35,914 nucleotides of DNA, taken from the IMG/VR virus record IMGVR_UViG_3300035698_014770, positions 1-35,914 of that record. One strand, 5' to 3'. Numbering within the stretch: position 1 is the first letter of the stretch; every line of letters begins with the position of its first letter. The position numbers and the translations under genes are program-made. The notes beneath the pieces are model-generated. The model worked only from the letters and a program-made list of their open reading frames with translations, was not told the DNA's origin and did no database searches. The stretch comes from a virus. Positions 1 to 7,099 of the stretch are shown here, one piece after another.

Positions 1-21
1 CCCACCTATCCCACATTCCAT

Positions 22-2226
22 TCAACCTTCTGGACTAAATCTTGTTCCTCTCGGCACTCTCTCGCCGGGTGACAGAACGATCTCGAGCCCTTCCATGTTG
101 AAGGCCCTGATATGGCCAAGCTCAAACAGATCCATCAAAAGCGAATTGAAGTACCCGCCTTTGAACCCTCCCGTGTAGTCAGATATCTTTCGCTTGTTCA
201 TGGGTTCGTCAGATCGTTTCAAAGCCGCGACGATCTTGTTGCAATCCTTTTGGTACTCGCTGGTGGTGTAACTGACCCCTAGGGCGTCCTGAACCCATCT
301 GCTGAGCGTCTTGGCGATCCGAGTGGCCAGACAGACATCTTCCAGCTCCACGACGTCTGAGAGCCGTCCTATGGCGTGCAGCGATGCCAGCCTCTGTACG
401 GCCATGGGCAACCGAGCCAGAGTGGCTAAGCCGTGATCCTGTCCCGCCGCTGCTAGGTGATGATAGTGGCCCGCGTTCTCTCGAACCAAAATCCCAAGCT
501 CCAATACCGCAGCCGGAGAAAACCGAATCATGTGTTTGGGCACACACTGAGCCAGATGAAATATGGGCTCGGGGTTTCTGGAGTTCAACCTGGCCAGGTT
601 CTCTTGGGCTGCCTCAAGACAAAGACCATCCGGGTTGAGCCCGAGCCTAAAGATGTCTTTAAGGTTGTTGATGTGATCTTGAGGTATCTTGAAATGACCG
701 GTCCCTTTCATGTTGTCGTCACCACGACGCGCATCTGGCCAGCAAAGAAATCGAGACAAGAACCCGCTCTCGACAACAGCCGGCGTGAGACAACGGGCAA
801 ACCCGACCCTGGTCGCAAAACCTAAGATCGAAAATCTTGGCAAGAAAATGTCCGGAAACTTACAAGCCCGAATCCGAGAGCCCTTCATGAGATCTTGGCC
901 GTTGAACATCTCAAGCATCATCTTGAACGAGTCCGCGTTGTAATCGGAAGCGTTGGCTCGAGTGTACTTTTGAATCATAAGGTGCATCTCGTCGTTCACG
1001 GCAAGACGAGAATTATGGATGTAAAGTTGCGCCCTCAAACCCTGAGCCGAGCCGACCTCATCAGCCACCAAAAGCTTAGAAACAGCATCACCGTACCGAC
1101 TGGCTGCAACCTTGTAGAAGTCCTTGCCGCTGCCAGGAGGAGCGATCAGAATATTGTAAAGAGACGTGCTCATGCTCGCTGCCGCCGGATCTCCAAGAGC
1201 GGGAATCATATATGAACCCTGAGCCGCTCCAGCTAGGACAGAAAACGATGTCGCCATAGCAAAGTGAGGGTAGGGGACGTGAGCATTCTCAAGCAAAGTT
1301 TCGCCAATAGAACGCACTAAGCCCGAGGTCGAAGCGAAAATATCATTCAGCTTCTGGATGTGATTATCTTTGTCTTCGGTCGTAGCGTCCGTAACAGGAA
1401 CAGGAAACGCAACCCGCGAACTGTCAACCTGTGGTGCAGCCATCTCACCTTTGGCGTACCGACAAACGCTCTTTGCTATTCTCTCAAAGTCTTTTTCCGT
1501 ATAAGGCTTGTTGGGATCTTCGTTCTGTTTGTAACTCTTTTGATGACGCATCCGAAGAAAGTCGACGATGTCGTTGTAGTCGTAGCCAAGACGCCTAAAC
1601 TTCCCGGCTTCCATCATCAAAGAGTTGTCATGATCACCCCTGGCCACAAGACTCGGTACCGCCTTAAGTGATCTGCCCGTTGAGGTCTCCCACTCTTTCG
1701 ACTCGTCTTCTTTTGTCTCTGAGATCAAATCGTAGATAAATTCTGGTAGCTCGGAAGGCTCTTCGTCACAAACCCACTCATACAAAACACCAGTTGGATG
1801 AATGCTGCCCGGACCCATCGAGTAGTGACGAACTCCGCGTAAATCAATACCCGGAGCCAAAACAACCTTGCCAGGCGGGGGGCCACGGTGCAGAAAGTAA
1901 AAGTGAAAACCATCACCGGTCTTGACCTGCATCGTGCCATCCAAAGAGCCGAACCCAAGACAAAAATTGTTATAAGATTCCATCCCGCCAAGTCTTGCAT
2001 CGACATCGAGAGACACGAGAAACCAGCCGGGCTTAAGCTCGTCGCCTAACCGGATCGCCCAATTGAGATTCTTGGTAACAAACTCTTCAAGAGGCAGGTT
2101 GCGTTTGAACGATTGCTGCCAGCCCTTATCAAGAGCCTTCTTGGTTTTCTCTTGGCATTTAATAAGCGCAAAGCCGCGCTGAGAGAGGTCCCGGAGTATG
2201 TCAAATCGGTTGTGAGAAATTGCCAT
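22..2226 (-). CDS. Primase-polymerase / helicase fusion protein
   Basis: Likely makes primers and unwinds DNA at the phage origin. Counting from the chosen start, an N-terminal archaeo-eukaryotic-type primase-polymerase domain shows LDVD (D74, D76), GDGFH (H108) and GPGSIHPTG (S141, H143), the usual catalytic and nucleotide-binding positions of the PrimPol family. A C-terminal helicase-like ATPase, resembling DUF3987-type domains, has Walker A APPGSGKD (K368) and a Walker B-like LAVNDEMH (D412, E413). The C-terminus looks like a winged helix. The frame is open to 2244, but the ATG at 2226 is preferred because GGAG lies just upstream. About 734 residues, a complete fusion. It ends 21 bases from the window edge. 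The Walker motifs are clear; the helicase family name is inferred. Confidence 0.85.
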   Translation of the reverse strand: MAISHNRFDILRDLSQRGFALIKCQEKTKKALDKGWQQSFKRNLPLEEFVTKNLNWAIRLGDELKPGWFLVSLDVDARLGGMESYNNFCLGFGSLDGTMQVKTGDGFHFYFLHRGPPPGKVVLAPGIDLRGVRHYSMGPGSIHPTGVLYEWVCDEEPSELPEFIYDLISETKEDESKEWETSTGRSLKAVPSLVARGDHDNSLMMEAGKFRRLGYDYNDIVDFLRMRHQKSYKQNEDPNKPYTEKDFERIAKSVCRYAKGEMAAPQVDSSRVAFPVPVTDATTEDKDNHIQKLNDIFASTSGLVRSIGETLLENAHVPYPHFAMATSFSVLAGAAQGSYMIPALGDPAAASMSTSLYNILIAPPGSGKDFYKVAASRYGDAVSKLLVADEVGSAQGLRAQLYIHNSRLAVNDEMHLMIQKYTRANASDYNADSFKMMLEMFNGQDLMKGSRIRACKFPDIFLPRFSILGFATRVGFARCLTPAVVESGFLSRFLCWPDARRGDDNMKGTGHFKIPQDHINNLKDIFRLGLNPDGLCLEAAQENLARLNSRNPEPIFHLAQCVPKHMIRFSPAAVLELGILVRENAGHYHHLAAAGQDHGLATLARLPMAVQRLASLHAIGRLSDVVELEDVCLATRIAKTLSRWVQDALGVSYTTSEYQKDCNKIVAALKRSDEPMNKRKISDYTGGFKGGYFNSLLMDLFELGHIRAFNMEGLEIVLSPGERVPRGTRFSPEG

Positions 2227-2535
2227 GGCTGCACTCCATTTCAAAAAGAAAAAGAAATACAGCTATGGATGGGGAATTTAACGGTGCACTAAGTTTCAGA
2301 ACGAGTCAAGCGCTTGTGCTTGTGCTTGTGCTTGTGTTTGTCTTTGTCTTAAGGCGAGACCGTCAACAGAAGTTTTTGTATTCTCTCAGTCACTCATTCC
2401 GAAGACCTCTGCCTGAAATAGAAAACCTCTCGTGCTCGTGTAGTTTGTTCTACCGCTAAGAAAAACAAACACCAAAACAAAAGAGGTTCTCATGTCGGAT
2501 TATAGCTGGCTTGCAAAATAAATTCTAAGTTTTTC
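2227..2535. other. Gene-poor spacer with microsatellite and two marginal small ORFs
   Basis: No convincing gene. It holds a CTTGTG microsatellite (2313-2350). A rightward ORF at 2265-2459 (64 codons) reads through the repeat as a Leu-Val run like a membrane segment, but has no good ribosome binding site. A nine-residue ORF at 2492-2521 (MSDYSWLAK) has AAGAGG five bases ahead of its ATG. Either could be a leader or decay product. Neither is called as a gene. Confidence 0.4.
2313..2350. repeat. CTTGTG hexanucleotide tandem repeat
   Basis: Four perfect CTTGTG units (2313-2336) are followed by two TTTGTC variants and a final TT. A six-base unit is in frame in any reading frame, so copy changes would only lengthen an encoded dipeptide run (Leu-Val on the plus strand). 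It lies upstream of the primase gene, whose promoter may be in this spacer. Confidence 0.85.
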
Positions 2536-2543
2536 TCACTTAG
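2525..2543 (-). terminator. Short hairpin overlapping the repressor stop codon
   Basis: On the minus strand CTAAGT, a seven-base loop GAGAAAA and ACTTAG form a six-pair stem that includes the repressor's stop codon, followed by an AT-rich AATTTATTTT tract. It may end the repressor transcript. The stem is AT-rich, so strength is doubtful. Confidence 0.4.
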
Positions 2544-2832
2544 GCTTGTCGTCAATCTTAGTGATCTTGTAGCCAAGATGTTTTGAAACGATTTCGAGCG
2601 CTCGCTCTAATGTTATGTCCGGGGTTTCGGAGAAGAGTTCTGAGACCTCAATCTTCAGAGCCACCGCGATCTTTTCAAGTGTATCCTCGTTACCAAATAT
2701 TCTGCGGCTTTCGATTCGCGCAATTGTATTCTGAGCTATCCCCGCCTTATCGGCGAGCCTCTCCTGAGACCAAGATCGAGCTTTTCGGTGGCGTTTAATA
2801 TTTGTGATTAGCAGTTCTTGGAGTTGACCCAT
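2536..2832 (-). CDS. XRE-family repressor (HTH only)
   Basis: A 98-residue DNA-binding protein with one Cro/CI-type helix-turn-helix over about residues 9-60. WSQERLADKAGIAQNTIARI covers the positioning and recognition helices, and TLEKIAVALKIEVSELF is the typical end of the fold. It is transcribed away from the recombination operon, across a shared control region with paired operator-like repeats, which is the layout of a lysogeny repressor. There is no C-terminal S24 peptidase or multimerisation domain, so RecA-driven self-cleavage is not expected. The ATG at 2832 has only a weak, distant purine run ahead of it. A host-type antitoxin or Cro-like role cannot be excluded. Confidence 0.85.
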   Translation of the reverse strand: MGQLQELLITNIKRHRKARSWSQERLADKAGIAQNTIARIESRRIFGNEDTLEKIAVALKIEVSELFSETPDITLERALEIVSKHLGYKITKIDDKPK

Positions 2833-3232
2833 CAGCCGTCACTTATTCCTTCGTTGTGCGCTGGATATACAGAAGAACGGGTACTCTGTTTCGTTAGTAG
2901 ATCTAAAAAAAGATCCGTTTTTATAGCGTTTTACGTATTTTAAATAATTTAATATTGCCTTTTACCTATTAAGAATTTACACCTCCCCTTACGGCTATGG
3001 ATGGGCATGGCGGCTGACAGGACTCTTAGGCGCTATATCTGGGCGCTAGCCAAATTCTGGCTGCTATCAAGGACTCTGCGGAGTCGAGCTTGACGGAACG
3101 GGCTTATTCTTAGGGTTTTTCCAAGTTGCGAAAGCAGCTTGTTGGAACAGAGACGGTGGTTACTTGATGGGTTCAGTGACCATCGTCCCTACACCGCAAC
3201 GCCTTGCTAGTCAAGGGTTCCAGGAGATGAGT
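2833..3232. promoter_or_regulatory. Divergent control region and long structured leader
   Basis: This 400-base gap separates the leftward repressor from the rightward recombination operon. The half near the repressor is AT-rich. It has a minus-strand TATAAA (2920-2925) with only a weak -35, and a weak plus-strand TATTAA (2967-2972). From about 2985 the DNA turns GC-richer and folds: GACTC (3072-3076) pairs with GAGTC (3081-3085) around TGCG, with CAAG/CTTG extending the stem. CCTTG (3202-3206) pairs with CAAGG (3212-3216) just ahead of AGGAG at 3222-3226. A long 5' leader able to control elongation or translation is plausible but unproven. Confidence 0.5.
2926..2970. promoter_or_regulatory. 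Paired operator-like direct repeats
   Basis: GCGTTTTACGTATT (2926-2939) and GCCTTTTACCTATT (2957-2970) match at 12 of 14 positions and start 31 bases apart, about three helical turns. The first lies between the -10 (TATAAA) and weak -35 of a putative leftward repressor promoter. The second overlaps the candidate rightward -10. That position suits a repressor blocking both promoters. Inferred from spacing and similarity only. Confidence 0.5.
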
Positions 3233-3436
3233 ATGGATAAGGCAACCGAGATAGCCGCACTAACTCAGATGCTGAAGATGGTTAAAGAAACGATCAGCGA
3301 AGGATTCTCTCAGGTAACGAATGGCATCGCTGATCTTACCGAGCAGATCGCTGTTTGTTGCTACGAACAGGACGAAGACGAAGAGAACGAAGGGCAAGAA
3401 GACGAAAGTGAGGGAGATGACGATGCTGACAGCTGA
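3233..3436 (+). CDS. Small acidic-tailed protein, first gene of recombination operon
   Basis: I do not recognise this 67-residue protein. The N-terminal 40 residues look helical, and the last 25 are almost all Asp, Glu, Ser and Gly. Longer starts exist in frame, from TTG 3164. The ATG at 3233 is chosen because AGGAG at 3222-3226 sits six bases before it. The stop overlaps the nuclease gene by 14 bases, so translation is probably coupled. The DNA-mimic-like tail and position suggest a partner of the recombination proteins, but that is inference. Confidence 0.65.
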   Translation: MDKATEIAALTQMLKMVKETISEGFSQVTNGIADLTEQIAVCCYEQDEDEENEGQEDESEGDDDADS

Positions 3437-4241
3437 ACTCTATGAATCAAATAGAAAGAACGGTTTTGTCGTTGAGCCAGACAGCGCCTACCACTCCGAT
3501 CCTGCTCTGTCGAGACAGCCGCTCCTTACGATGCTACGCCGCACACCACAGCTGGCTAAGCTCGCGCTGACAACGCCAAAAGAGCAGACCGCTGCTATGG
3601 GGTTTGGTTCTGCCGTGCATACACGCCTGCTTGAGCCAGAGCTCTACGACGAGAAGATCAGCGTCTACACAAAGACCCTGAGACAATCAAAAGGATTCAA
3701 GGAGGAGCAAGCTGCGCTGGAAGGCTCCAAGATCCTCATCGATCTAACCGAGACTCGTCTGATCGACCAGATGGAATCGGCTTTTCTCAGGCATCCAGAA
3801 TGCCAAGAGATCATGGCTAAGAAACGCTGCGTTGAAACAAGCGTCTACTGGCAAGACCCGGACACAGACACCTCGCTGCGCTGTAGGCCGGACATCATCA
3901 CGACCGACAACTTTGTCGTGGATCTAAAGACCACAGGAGACATCAGCGAGCAGGCTTTGATGCGAACCATCCGCACATATGACTATCTTTTTCAGGCAGC
4001 CCTCTACCTCGCCGGTGTTGGCAGCGTCTGTCAGAAACAACACGAATGGGCTTGGATATTCATAGAAAAGAGCGAGCCGTTTGATGTTGTTGTCGTCTCT
4101 CCTGATTCTGGCGATCTACACCTTGCGGGCTTTGAGGTCGAGCAGGCTCTTGAAAAATGGAGCGCCTGCGAACGGTCTGGTTCTTGGCCTGGTTACCCAC
4201 AAAAGATTTACACACTTCCACCTATGAGCGTGCTCAAATGA
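3423..4241 (+). CDS. PD-(D/E)XK exonuclease (RecB/RecE-like)
   Basis: Likely the 5'-3' exonuclease that resects DNA ends for phage recombination. The 272-residue protein has an N-terminal GSAVHTRLLEP (H66) typical of phage exodeoxyribonuclease VIII-like proteins. Its core shows E139 (VETSVYW), D157 (CRPDII), D167 and K169 (VVDLKTT), and Q191/Y195 (FQAALYLAG), which fit the RecB/Cas4 active site. The open frame reaches back to 3321, but ATG 3423 has AGGGAG six bases upstream and only a small overlap with the previous gene. Its TGA overlaps the ATG of the downstream ATPase gene. Nuclease class is secure; polarity is inferred from the family. Confidence 0.88.
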   Translation: MLTAELYESNRKNGFVVEPDSAYHSDPALSRQPLLTMLRRTPQLAKLALTTPKEQTAAMGFGSAVHTRLLEPELYDEKISVYTKTLRQSKGFKEEQAALEGSKILIDLTETRLIDQMESAFLRHPECQEIMAKKRCVETSVYWQDPDTDTSLRCRPDIITTDNFVVDLKTTGDISEQALMRTIRTYDYLFQAALYLAGVGSVCQKQHEWAWIFIEKSEPFDVVVVSPDSGDLHLAGFEVEQALEKWSACERSGSWPGYPQKIYTLPPMSVLK

Positions 4242-5062
4242 AACCCGTTACCGGACGACAAGCGCATAATTTTACATGTCTTATTTACGGCGTTGCTGGG
4301 ATTGGAAAATCAACACTAGCCTCCCTAGCGCCAAACCCTATTTTCATCGACTTAGAAGACGGACTCGCTCAGATCAACTGCGCCAGGGTCCCCGTGCAAG
4401 ATGACGACCCGGCAACATTGATCACCACCTGGGAATCGAAAGACGAAAAAAAAAGGGGTTTGATCGAAGCCATCACCGCAGCCGCGCTATCCGACTATGA
4501 CACCATCGTCATCGACACGATCACAGCGCTAGAAGAGTTATTATCAGCTAAGGTCGTTCATGACCCGAACAAGAGAAAACAAGACAAACAAGAAATAAAC
4601 AGCATCAATGACTTTAACTTTCATAGAGGCTACCTTTACTTAGCCGAAGAGTTCTCTCGGTTCATGCGGTCTTTAAAGAAACTTCAGCTTACTTACCGCA
4701 AAAACATTGTCTTGGTAGGCCACGCCACTATCCGTAAAGTCGACGACCCACAAACGGAAGTATACGACCGCTACGAACCCGTTATTCACAAGCTTTGTAT
4801 GCCTGGTCTTATCAACAACGTTGATGCCGTGTTCTTTGCAAAGAACGAGGTTTTCGTCCGAGACAAAGACACCTCAAGCAAGAAGATGGGAATAGGCACG
4901 GGCAAGAGGATTGTAAATACGATCGAAACCCCTGGCGCGTTAGCTAAGAACAGGTTTCAGATGCCAGCGACCGTTCCCATGCACCCCGACATATTTAAGT
5001 TCATGACCCATCCGGGCATTCATGTTGTCTCGAATATTGAAACGAAAGGAGATTCTCAATGA
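4238..5062 (+). CDS. Sak4-like RecA-fold ATPase (single-strand annealing recombinase)
   Basis: A 274-residue P-loop ATPase with Walker A GVAGIGKST (residues 18-26), IFIDLEDGL (from about 36), and Walker B TIVIDTITALEE (D93). A later HATIRKV segment occupies the sensor-like position. This is the AAA_24 / Sak4 pattern, a minimal RecA-like core used by phages for strand annealing beside a RecB-type nuclease and an SSB-like partner. The ATG overlaps the nuclease stop as ATGA, and its own stop overlaps the DUF669 gene in the same way, so the three should be made together. Longer upstream starts are rejected because of the deep overlap. Confidence in the family is high. Confidence 0.87.
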   Translation: MKPVTGRQAHNFTCLIYGVAGIGKSTLASLAPNPIFIDLEDGLAQINCARVPVQDDDPATLITTWESKDEKKRGLIEAITAAALSDYDTIVIDTITALEELLSAKVVHDPNKRKQDKQEINSINDFNFHRGYLYLAEEFSRFMRSLKKLQLTYRKNIVLVGHATIRKVDDPQTEVYDRYEPVIHKLCMPGLINNVDAVFFAKNEVFVRDKDTSSKKMGIGTGKRIVNTIETPGALAKNRFQMPATVPMHPDIFKFMTHPGIHVVSNIETKGDSQ

Positions 5063-5589
5063 GTTGGTTAGACTACGATGAAAGTACGATTGGCGGAGGC
5101 GGAGGAGGCAAAGCGCAGACGGTGCCACCAGGAAACTACCGTGCACAGATCACCGAGGCTTATTCCGATCAGACGGCAAAGAAGAAAAGAGGCGAAGCCA
5201 AGCGTGGCGATATGTTCGTGCTGAAATTCATGATCTTGGGAGACCAATATCACGGCACCGAATGGAGAGAATGGTACAACGTATCGAACGACAGCGACAT
5301 GGCCGAAGCAATCTCACGTGGTGCGCTGTCAAAACTTCTCCAAGCAGCTGGTAAGGCAATCGATACGACCGACCCGACCACCGAAGACTGGTGGGGAGGA
5401 CGCAAGGAACACTACGACAGGCAGTTGTCGCCTTTGATCGGAGCGACCGTGCGCGTTGACACGGCGAATCAGCAGTCAGGTGAGTACACGAATATCCGCA
5501 TCAAAGATGTCCATCCAGACAAGTCAGCGCCAAACGTTGACATCCCGTTTGGCCCGGCAACGTCTACCGCTTCGGGAGATATGTTTTGA
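5059..5589 (+). CDS. DUF669 family protein, SSB-like recombination partner
   Basis: A 176-residue protein beginning MSWLDYDES, followed by a glycine run and VPPGNYRAQITEA, the usual start of the DUF669 family. The body has the beta-rich, GDQYHGTEWREWYN-like pattern of an OB-type fold. The C-terminus ends in a small acidic/hydrophobic tip (SGDMF), reminiscent of the single-strand-binding protein tail that recruits partners. Known DUF669 genes sit beside Sak4 and nuclease genes, as here. Start ATG overlaps the Sak4 stop. Likely binds single-stranded DNA for the annealing ATPase; biochemical role inferred. Confidence 0.8.
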   Translation: MSWLDYDESTIGGGGGGKAQTVPPGNYRAQITEAYSDQTAKKKRGEAKRGDMFVLKFMILGDQYHGTEWREWYNVSNDSDMAEAISRGALSKLLQAAGKAIDTTDPTTEDWWGGRKEHYDRQLSPLIGATVRVDTANQQSGEYTNIRIKDVHPDKSAPNVDIPFGPATSTASGDMF

Positions 5590-5810
5590 CAGATCGGCGT
5601 GCACCGTTTCAGCTCTCGCCGAGAATCATGGTGCTGGCACGCGAGCTTGAACTACTTGAAAAAGAATACAAAAGAAACGTTTTAGACGGAGCCGCCAAAG
5701 GTCTAGCGCTAGAGAAACTAGATTCTAGGCGTTCGGATTTACTCGCTCAGTTTTTGCAGTATCCAATAGACCTAGTCAGCACAGGAGAATCATTCGATGC
5801 CGAAATGTAG
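5586..5810 (+). CDS. Small helical protein of unknown function
   Basis: A 74-residue protein that I do not recognise. It is mostly charged helix (ARELELLEKEYKRN, EKLDSRRSDLLAQFL). TTG 5586 is the best start because GGGAG lies seven bases ahead and it overlaps the DUF669 stop. A later in-frame ATG at MVLAREL has no such site. The stop overlaps the next gene by 14 bases. Part of the recombination operon by position. Confidence 0.6.
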   Translation: MTDRRAPFQLSPRIMVLARELELLEKEYKRNVLDGAAKGLALEKLDSRRSDLLAQFLQYPIDLVSTGESFDAEM

Positions 5811-6033
5811 CAGATACACAACACCGGTTCAGCCGTCTGGCCCAGCGATAGAAAAGTTCCTCAGCCCGGAAGAGTTGGCTACCGTGCTCGGTGTAACCCC
5901 GAAATGCGTGACCACTAACACGACGGTCCGAGGCTGGCCACACTACCGCCTAAGCAAGCAGACGGTTCGCTACCGGTTGAGCGAAGTACTAGACCGGATT
6001 GGTACGCCAGGGCACGGGGAGGCCGTATCGTGA
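5797..6033 (+). CDS. Excisionase-like helix-turn-helix protein
   Basis: A 78-residue protein with SPEELATVLGVTPKCVTTN (about residues 25-43), then RGWPHYRLSKQTVRYRLSEV. This is the helix plus wing arrangement of MerR/excisionase (helix_turn_helix_17) proteins. The only unusual point is TNTTVRGWPHYRL, where most family members have a Trp-x-x-x-Gly-x-(I/L)-P-x-x-x-(I/V) run. AGGAG stands ahead of ATG 5797. It lies between the recombination genes and an attP-like region, so a directionality factor (Xis) for the nearby integrase is a reasonable inference. A general transcription regulator is the alternative. Confidence 0.65.
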   Translation: MPKCSRYTTPVQPSGPAIEKFLSPEELATVLGVTPKCVTTNTTVRGWPHYRLSKQTVRYRLSEVLDRIGTPGHGEAVS

Positions 6034-6215
6034 ATCATCCGAGAGCGTGGGAATGTCCCGACTACTACTCACGATTTGAACTTGAGTCGATGCTCGCCGA
6101 GATTCGAACAAGGGAGAAATATCTCCTTTTAAAAGAGCGCGAGCTTCGAGAAAAAGAAGAGTGGCTAGACGATTGGCAGATAGAGCTTGAAGACAAAGGA
6201 GCGAGTTTTGACTAA
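6030..6215 (+). CDS. Small coiled-coil protein of unknown function
   Basis: A 61-residue protein with GTG start at 6030 and GGGGAGG about eight bases upstream. It overlaps the preceding stop. Residues 15-58 form one long charged helix rich in Glu, Arg and Leu (ELESMLAEIRTREKYLLLKE), likely a coiled coil. Function unknown; kept because of the ribosome binding site, operon overlap and absence of a competing frame. Confidence 0.55.
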   Translation: MNHPRAWECPDYYSRFELESMLAEIRTREKYLLLKERELREKEEWLDDWQIELEDKGASFD

Positions 6216-6294
6216 AGACGAAAAGCTTCAAGACGAGATCGAAGAGCTATTGAGAGAACTGAAAAGAGAACTTCAAAGAGACTTACTGCTTTAA
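6208..6294 (+). CDS. 28-residue helical peptide
   Basis: Starts at TTG 6208 with AAAGGA seven bases before it and overlaps the preceding stop codon by eight bases, the same style as the rest of the operon. The peptide is almost entirely Lys, Glu, Leu, Arg and Gln (QDEIEELLRELKRELQRDLL), a strong amphipathic helix or leucine-zipper-like segment. It closes the rightward operon. Too short for family assignment. Confidence 0.45.
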   Translation: MTKDEKLQDEIEELLRELKRELQRDLLL

Positions 6295-6403
6295 TGGTCT
6301 TAATTAAGAGAAAGAAAGCGAAGTGAGTACTGCATTGCCAAGTTATCAACTGTATTTTGATTTCGCCAATCTCTTGCCCAGAGCACGGCGGATTTTCATC
6401 AGC

Positions 6404-6425
6404 TGCCCGGTCTTATGGCCGGGTA
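6404..6425 (+). terminator. GC-rich hairpin after the recombination operon
   Basis: CCCGG (6406-6410) pairs with CCGGG (6419-6423) around an eight-base loop, extended by G-U and T-A pairs. It lies 110 bases after the last gene of the operon in an otherwise stop-rich stretch (6295-6472). No T-run follows, so it is at best a Rho-dependent or weak terminator. A 12-base palindrome TCTTAATTAAGA at 6298-6309 precedes it. Confidence 0.3.
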
Positions 6426-6472
6426 GTCACCCTCATTCTAGTTAGTTGCGGCTAAGCCCTTGAGTCATTCCC

Positions 6473-6901
6473 TGAACTACAGCACCTTGTCGAACTGGTG
6501 GAGATTCGTTAGGCAAGGGCAATACATGGGCGGTTGTATCATCCCCGATCAAAGGGGACCCGTTCAGCGAGCTAGAGCTCCATCTAACAAACACGGCCAA
6601 AGCTCTTTTCGGCAAACTGACCCGAGGCGTTGGCGACCAGCACGTGTTTCTAACCCGGACCGGAAAACCCCTCTATGAGAGCGCCATGAGAAAGGTATGG
6701 AACCGAGCGACCCGCCTGACCGGAGTTGGCCACATCCCGATGTATTGTGGTACAAAACATTCAACAGCTAACTACCACATCAACGAGCGCGGGATGCCGA
6801 TGGAAATGATGCGAATGATCGCTGGACATACCGACGTCAGAACTACGGAACGTTACGCTTCGAGGTCATCGAAATCGGCCTCAATTGCACTGGAAGAGTG
6901 A
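6473..6901 (+). pseudogene. Tyrosine integrase C-terminal remnant
   Basis: The frame open from 6473 encodes the end of a tyrosine recombinase catalytic domain. LHLTNTAKALFGKL and HVFLTRTGKPLYESAMRKVWNRA lead into the second catalytic box (GTKHSTANYHINERG), then AGHTDVRTTERYA with the His and nucleophilic Tyr. The first catalytic Arg box and the whole core-binding and arm-binding N-terminus are missing. A possible trace (ELVEIR) occurs in another frame near 6492-6510. Upstream DNA is closed by stops, and no ATG occurs before 6692, so a single frameshift would not restore a normal integrase of 350-400 residues. GTG 6644 could start a fragment of 85 residues. It directly precedes an attP-like site, as intact phage integrases often do. 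Confidence 0.75.
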
Positions 6902-6910
6902 GACGAATAT

Positions 6911-6930
6911 GTGGTGCAAGATGTGGTGCA
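6911..6930 (+). promoter_or_regulatory. Left pair of integrase arm-type sites (GTGGTGCA)
   Basis: GTGGTGCA occurs at 6911-6918 and 6923-6930, 12 bases apart, in the same orientation, just after the integrase stop. With the copies on the other side of the tRNA-like core they form the layout expected of integrase N-terminal-domain binding sites in attP. Assigned from pattern. Confidence 0.6.
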
Positions 6931-6974
6931 CGAAAAAAATCATACTAGGATCATTGGGAAATAGACCGATTCAC

Positions 6975-7001
6975 GTGGGTTCGATTCCCGCCGCCTCCAC
7001 T
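6975..7001 (+). other. attP core: 3' end of a tRNA or tmRNA gene
   Basis: 6975-6991 is a T-arm: GTGGG, loop TTCGATT, CCCGC pairing back with one G-U. CGCCTCC and discriminator A (6992-6999) give the 3' half of an acceptor stem. No matching GGAGGCG 5' half or anticodon arm lies upstream, so this is a gene end carried by the phage, not a complete RNA gene. The sequence resembles the 3' end of many ssrA (tmRNA) genes, a common integration target; a tRNA-Ser-type end is the alternative. Integration would restore the host gene. Confidence 0.75.
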
Positions 7002-7065
7002 CTAATTTGCCTGTCATCCCAGCCACTTAACTTTAGCTGCTCAATGCAACCCACTGAAATCAGGA

Positions 7066-7099
7066 CTGGTGCAACAAGTGGTGCAGATTTAGTGGTGCA
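7066..7099 (+). promoter_or_regulatory. Right cluster of integrase arm-type sites
   Basis: CTGGTGCA (7066-7073), GTGGTGCA (7078-7085) and GTGGTGCA (7092-7099) repeat in the same direction as the left pair, with 12- and 14-base spacing. They flank the tRNA-like core about 65 bases to its right, completing an asymmetric 2 + 3 arm-site attP. Confidence 0.6.

Noticed and set aside
2220-2459. 79-codon plus-strand ORF with Leu-Val run
   Set aside because: Its hydrophobic run comes from the CTTGTG microsatellite, there is no good start signal, and it begins antisense to the primase gene.
3164-3232. Longer N-terminus for the first recombination-operon gene
   Set aside because: TTG 3164 and ATG 3167/3227 lack a properly spaced binding site; ATG 3233 has AGGAG at six bases.
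6925-7001. Complete tRNA gene
   Set aside because: Only the T-arm and 3' acceptor half are present; no 5' acceptor, D-arm or anticodon arm can be formed upstream.
6911-7099. CRISPR-like repeats (GTGGTGCA)
   Set aside because: Eight-base units with 12- and 14-base periods on both sides of an att core are integrase arm sites, not CRISPR repeats.
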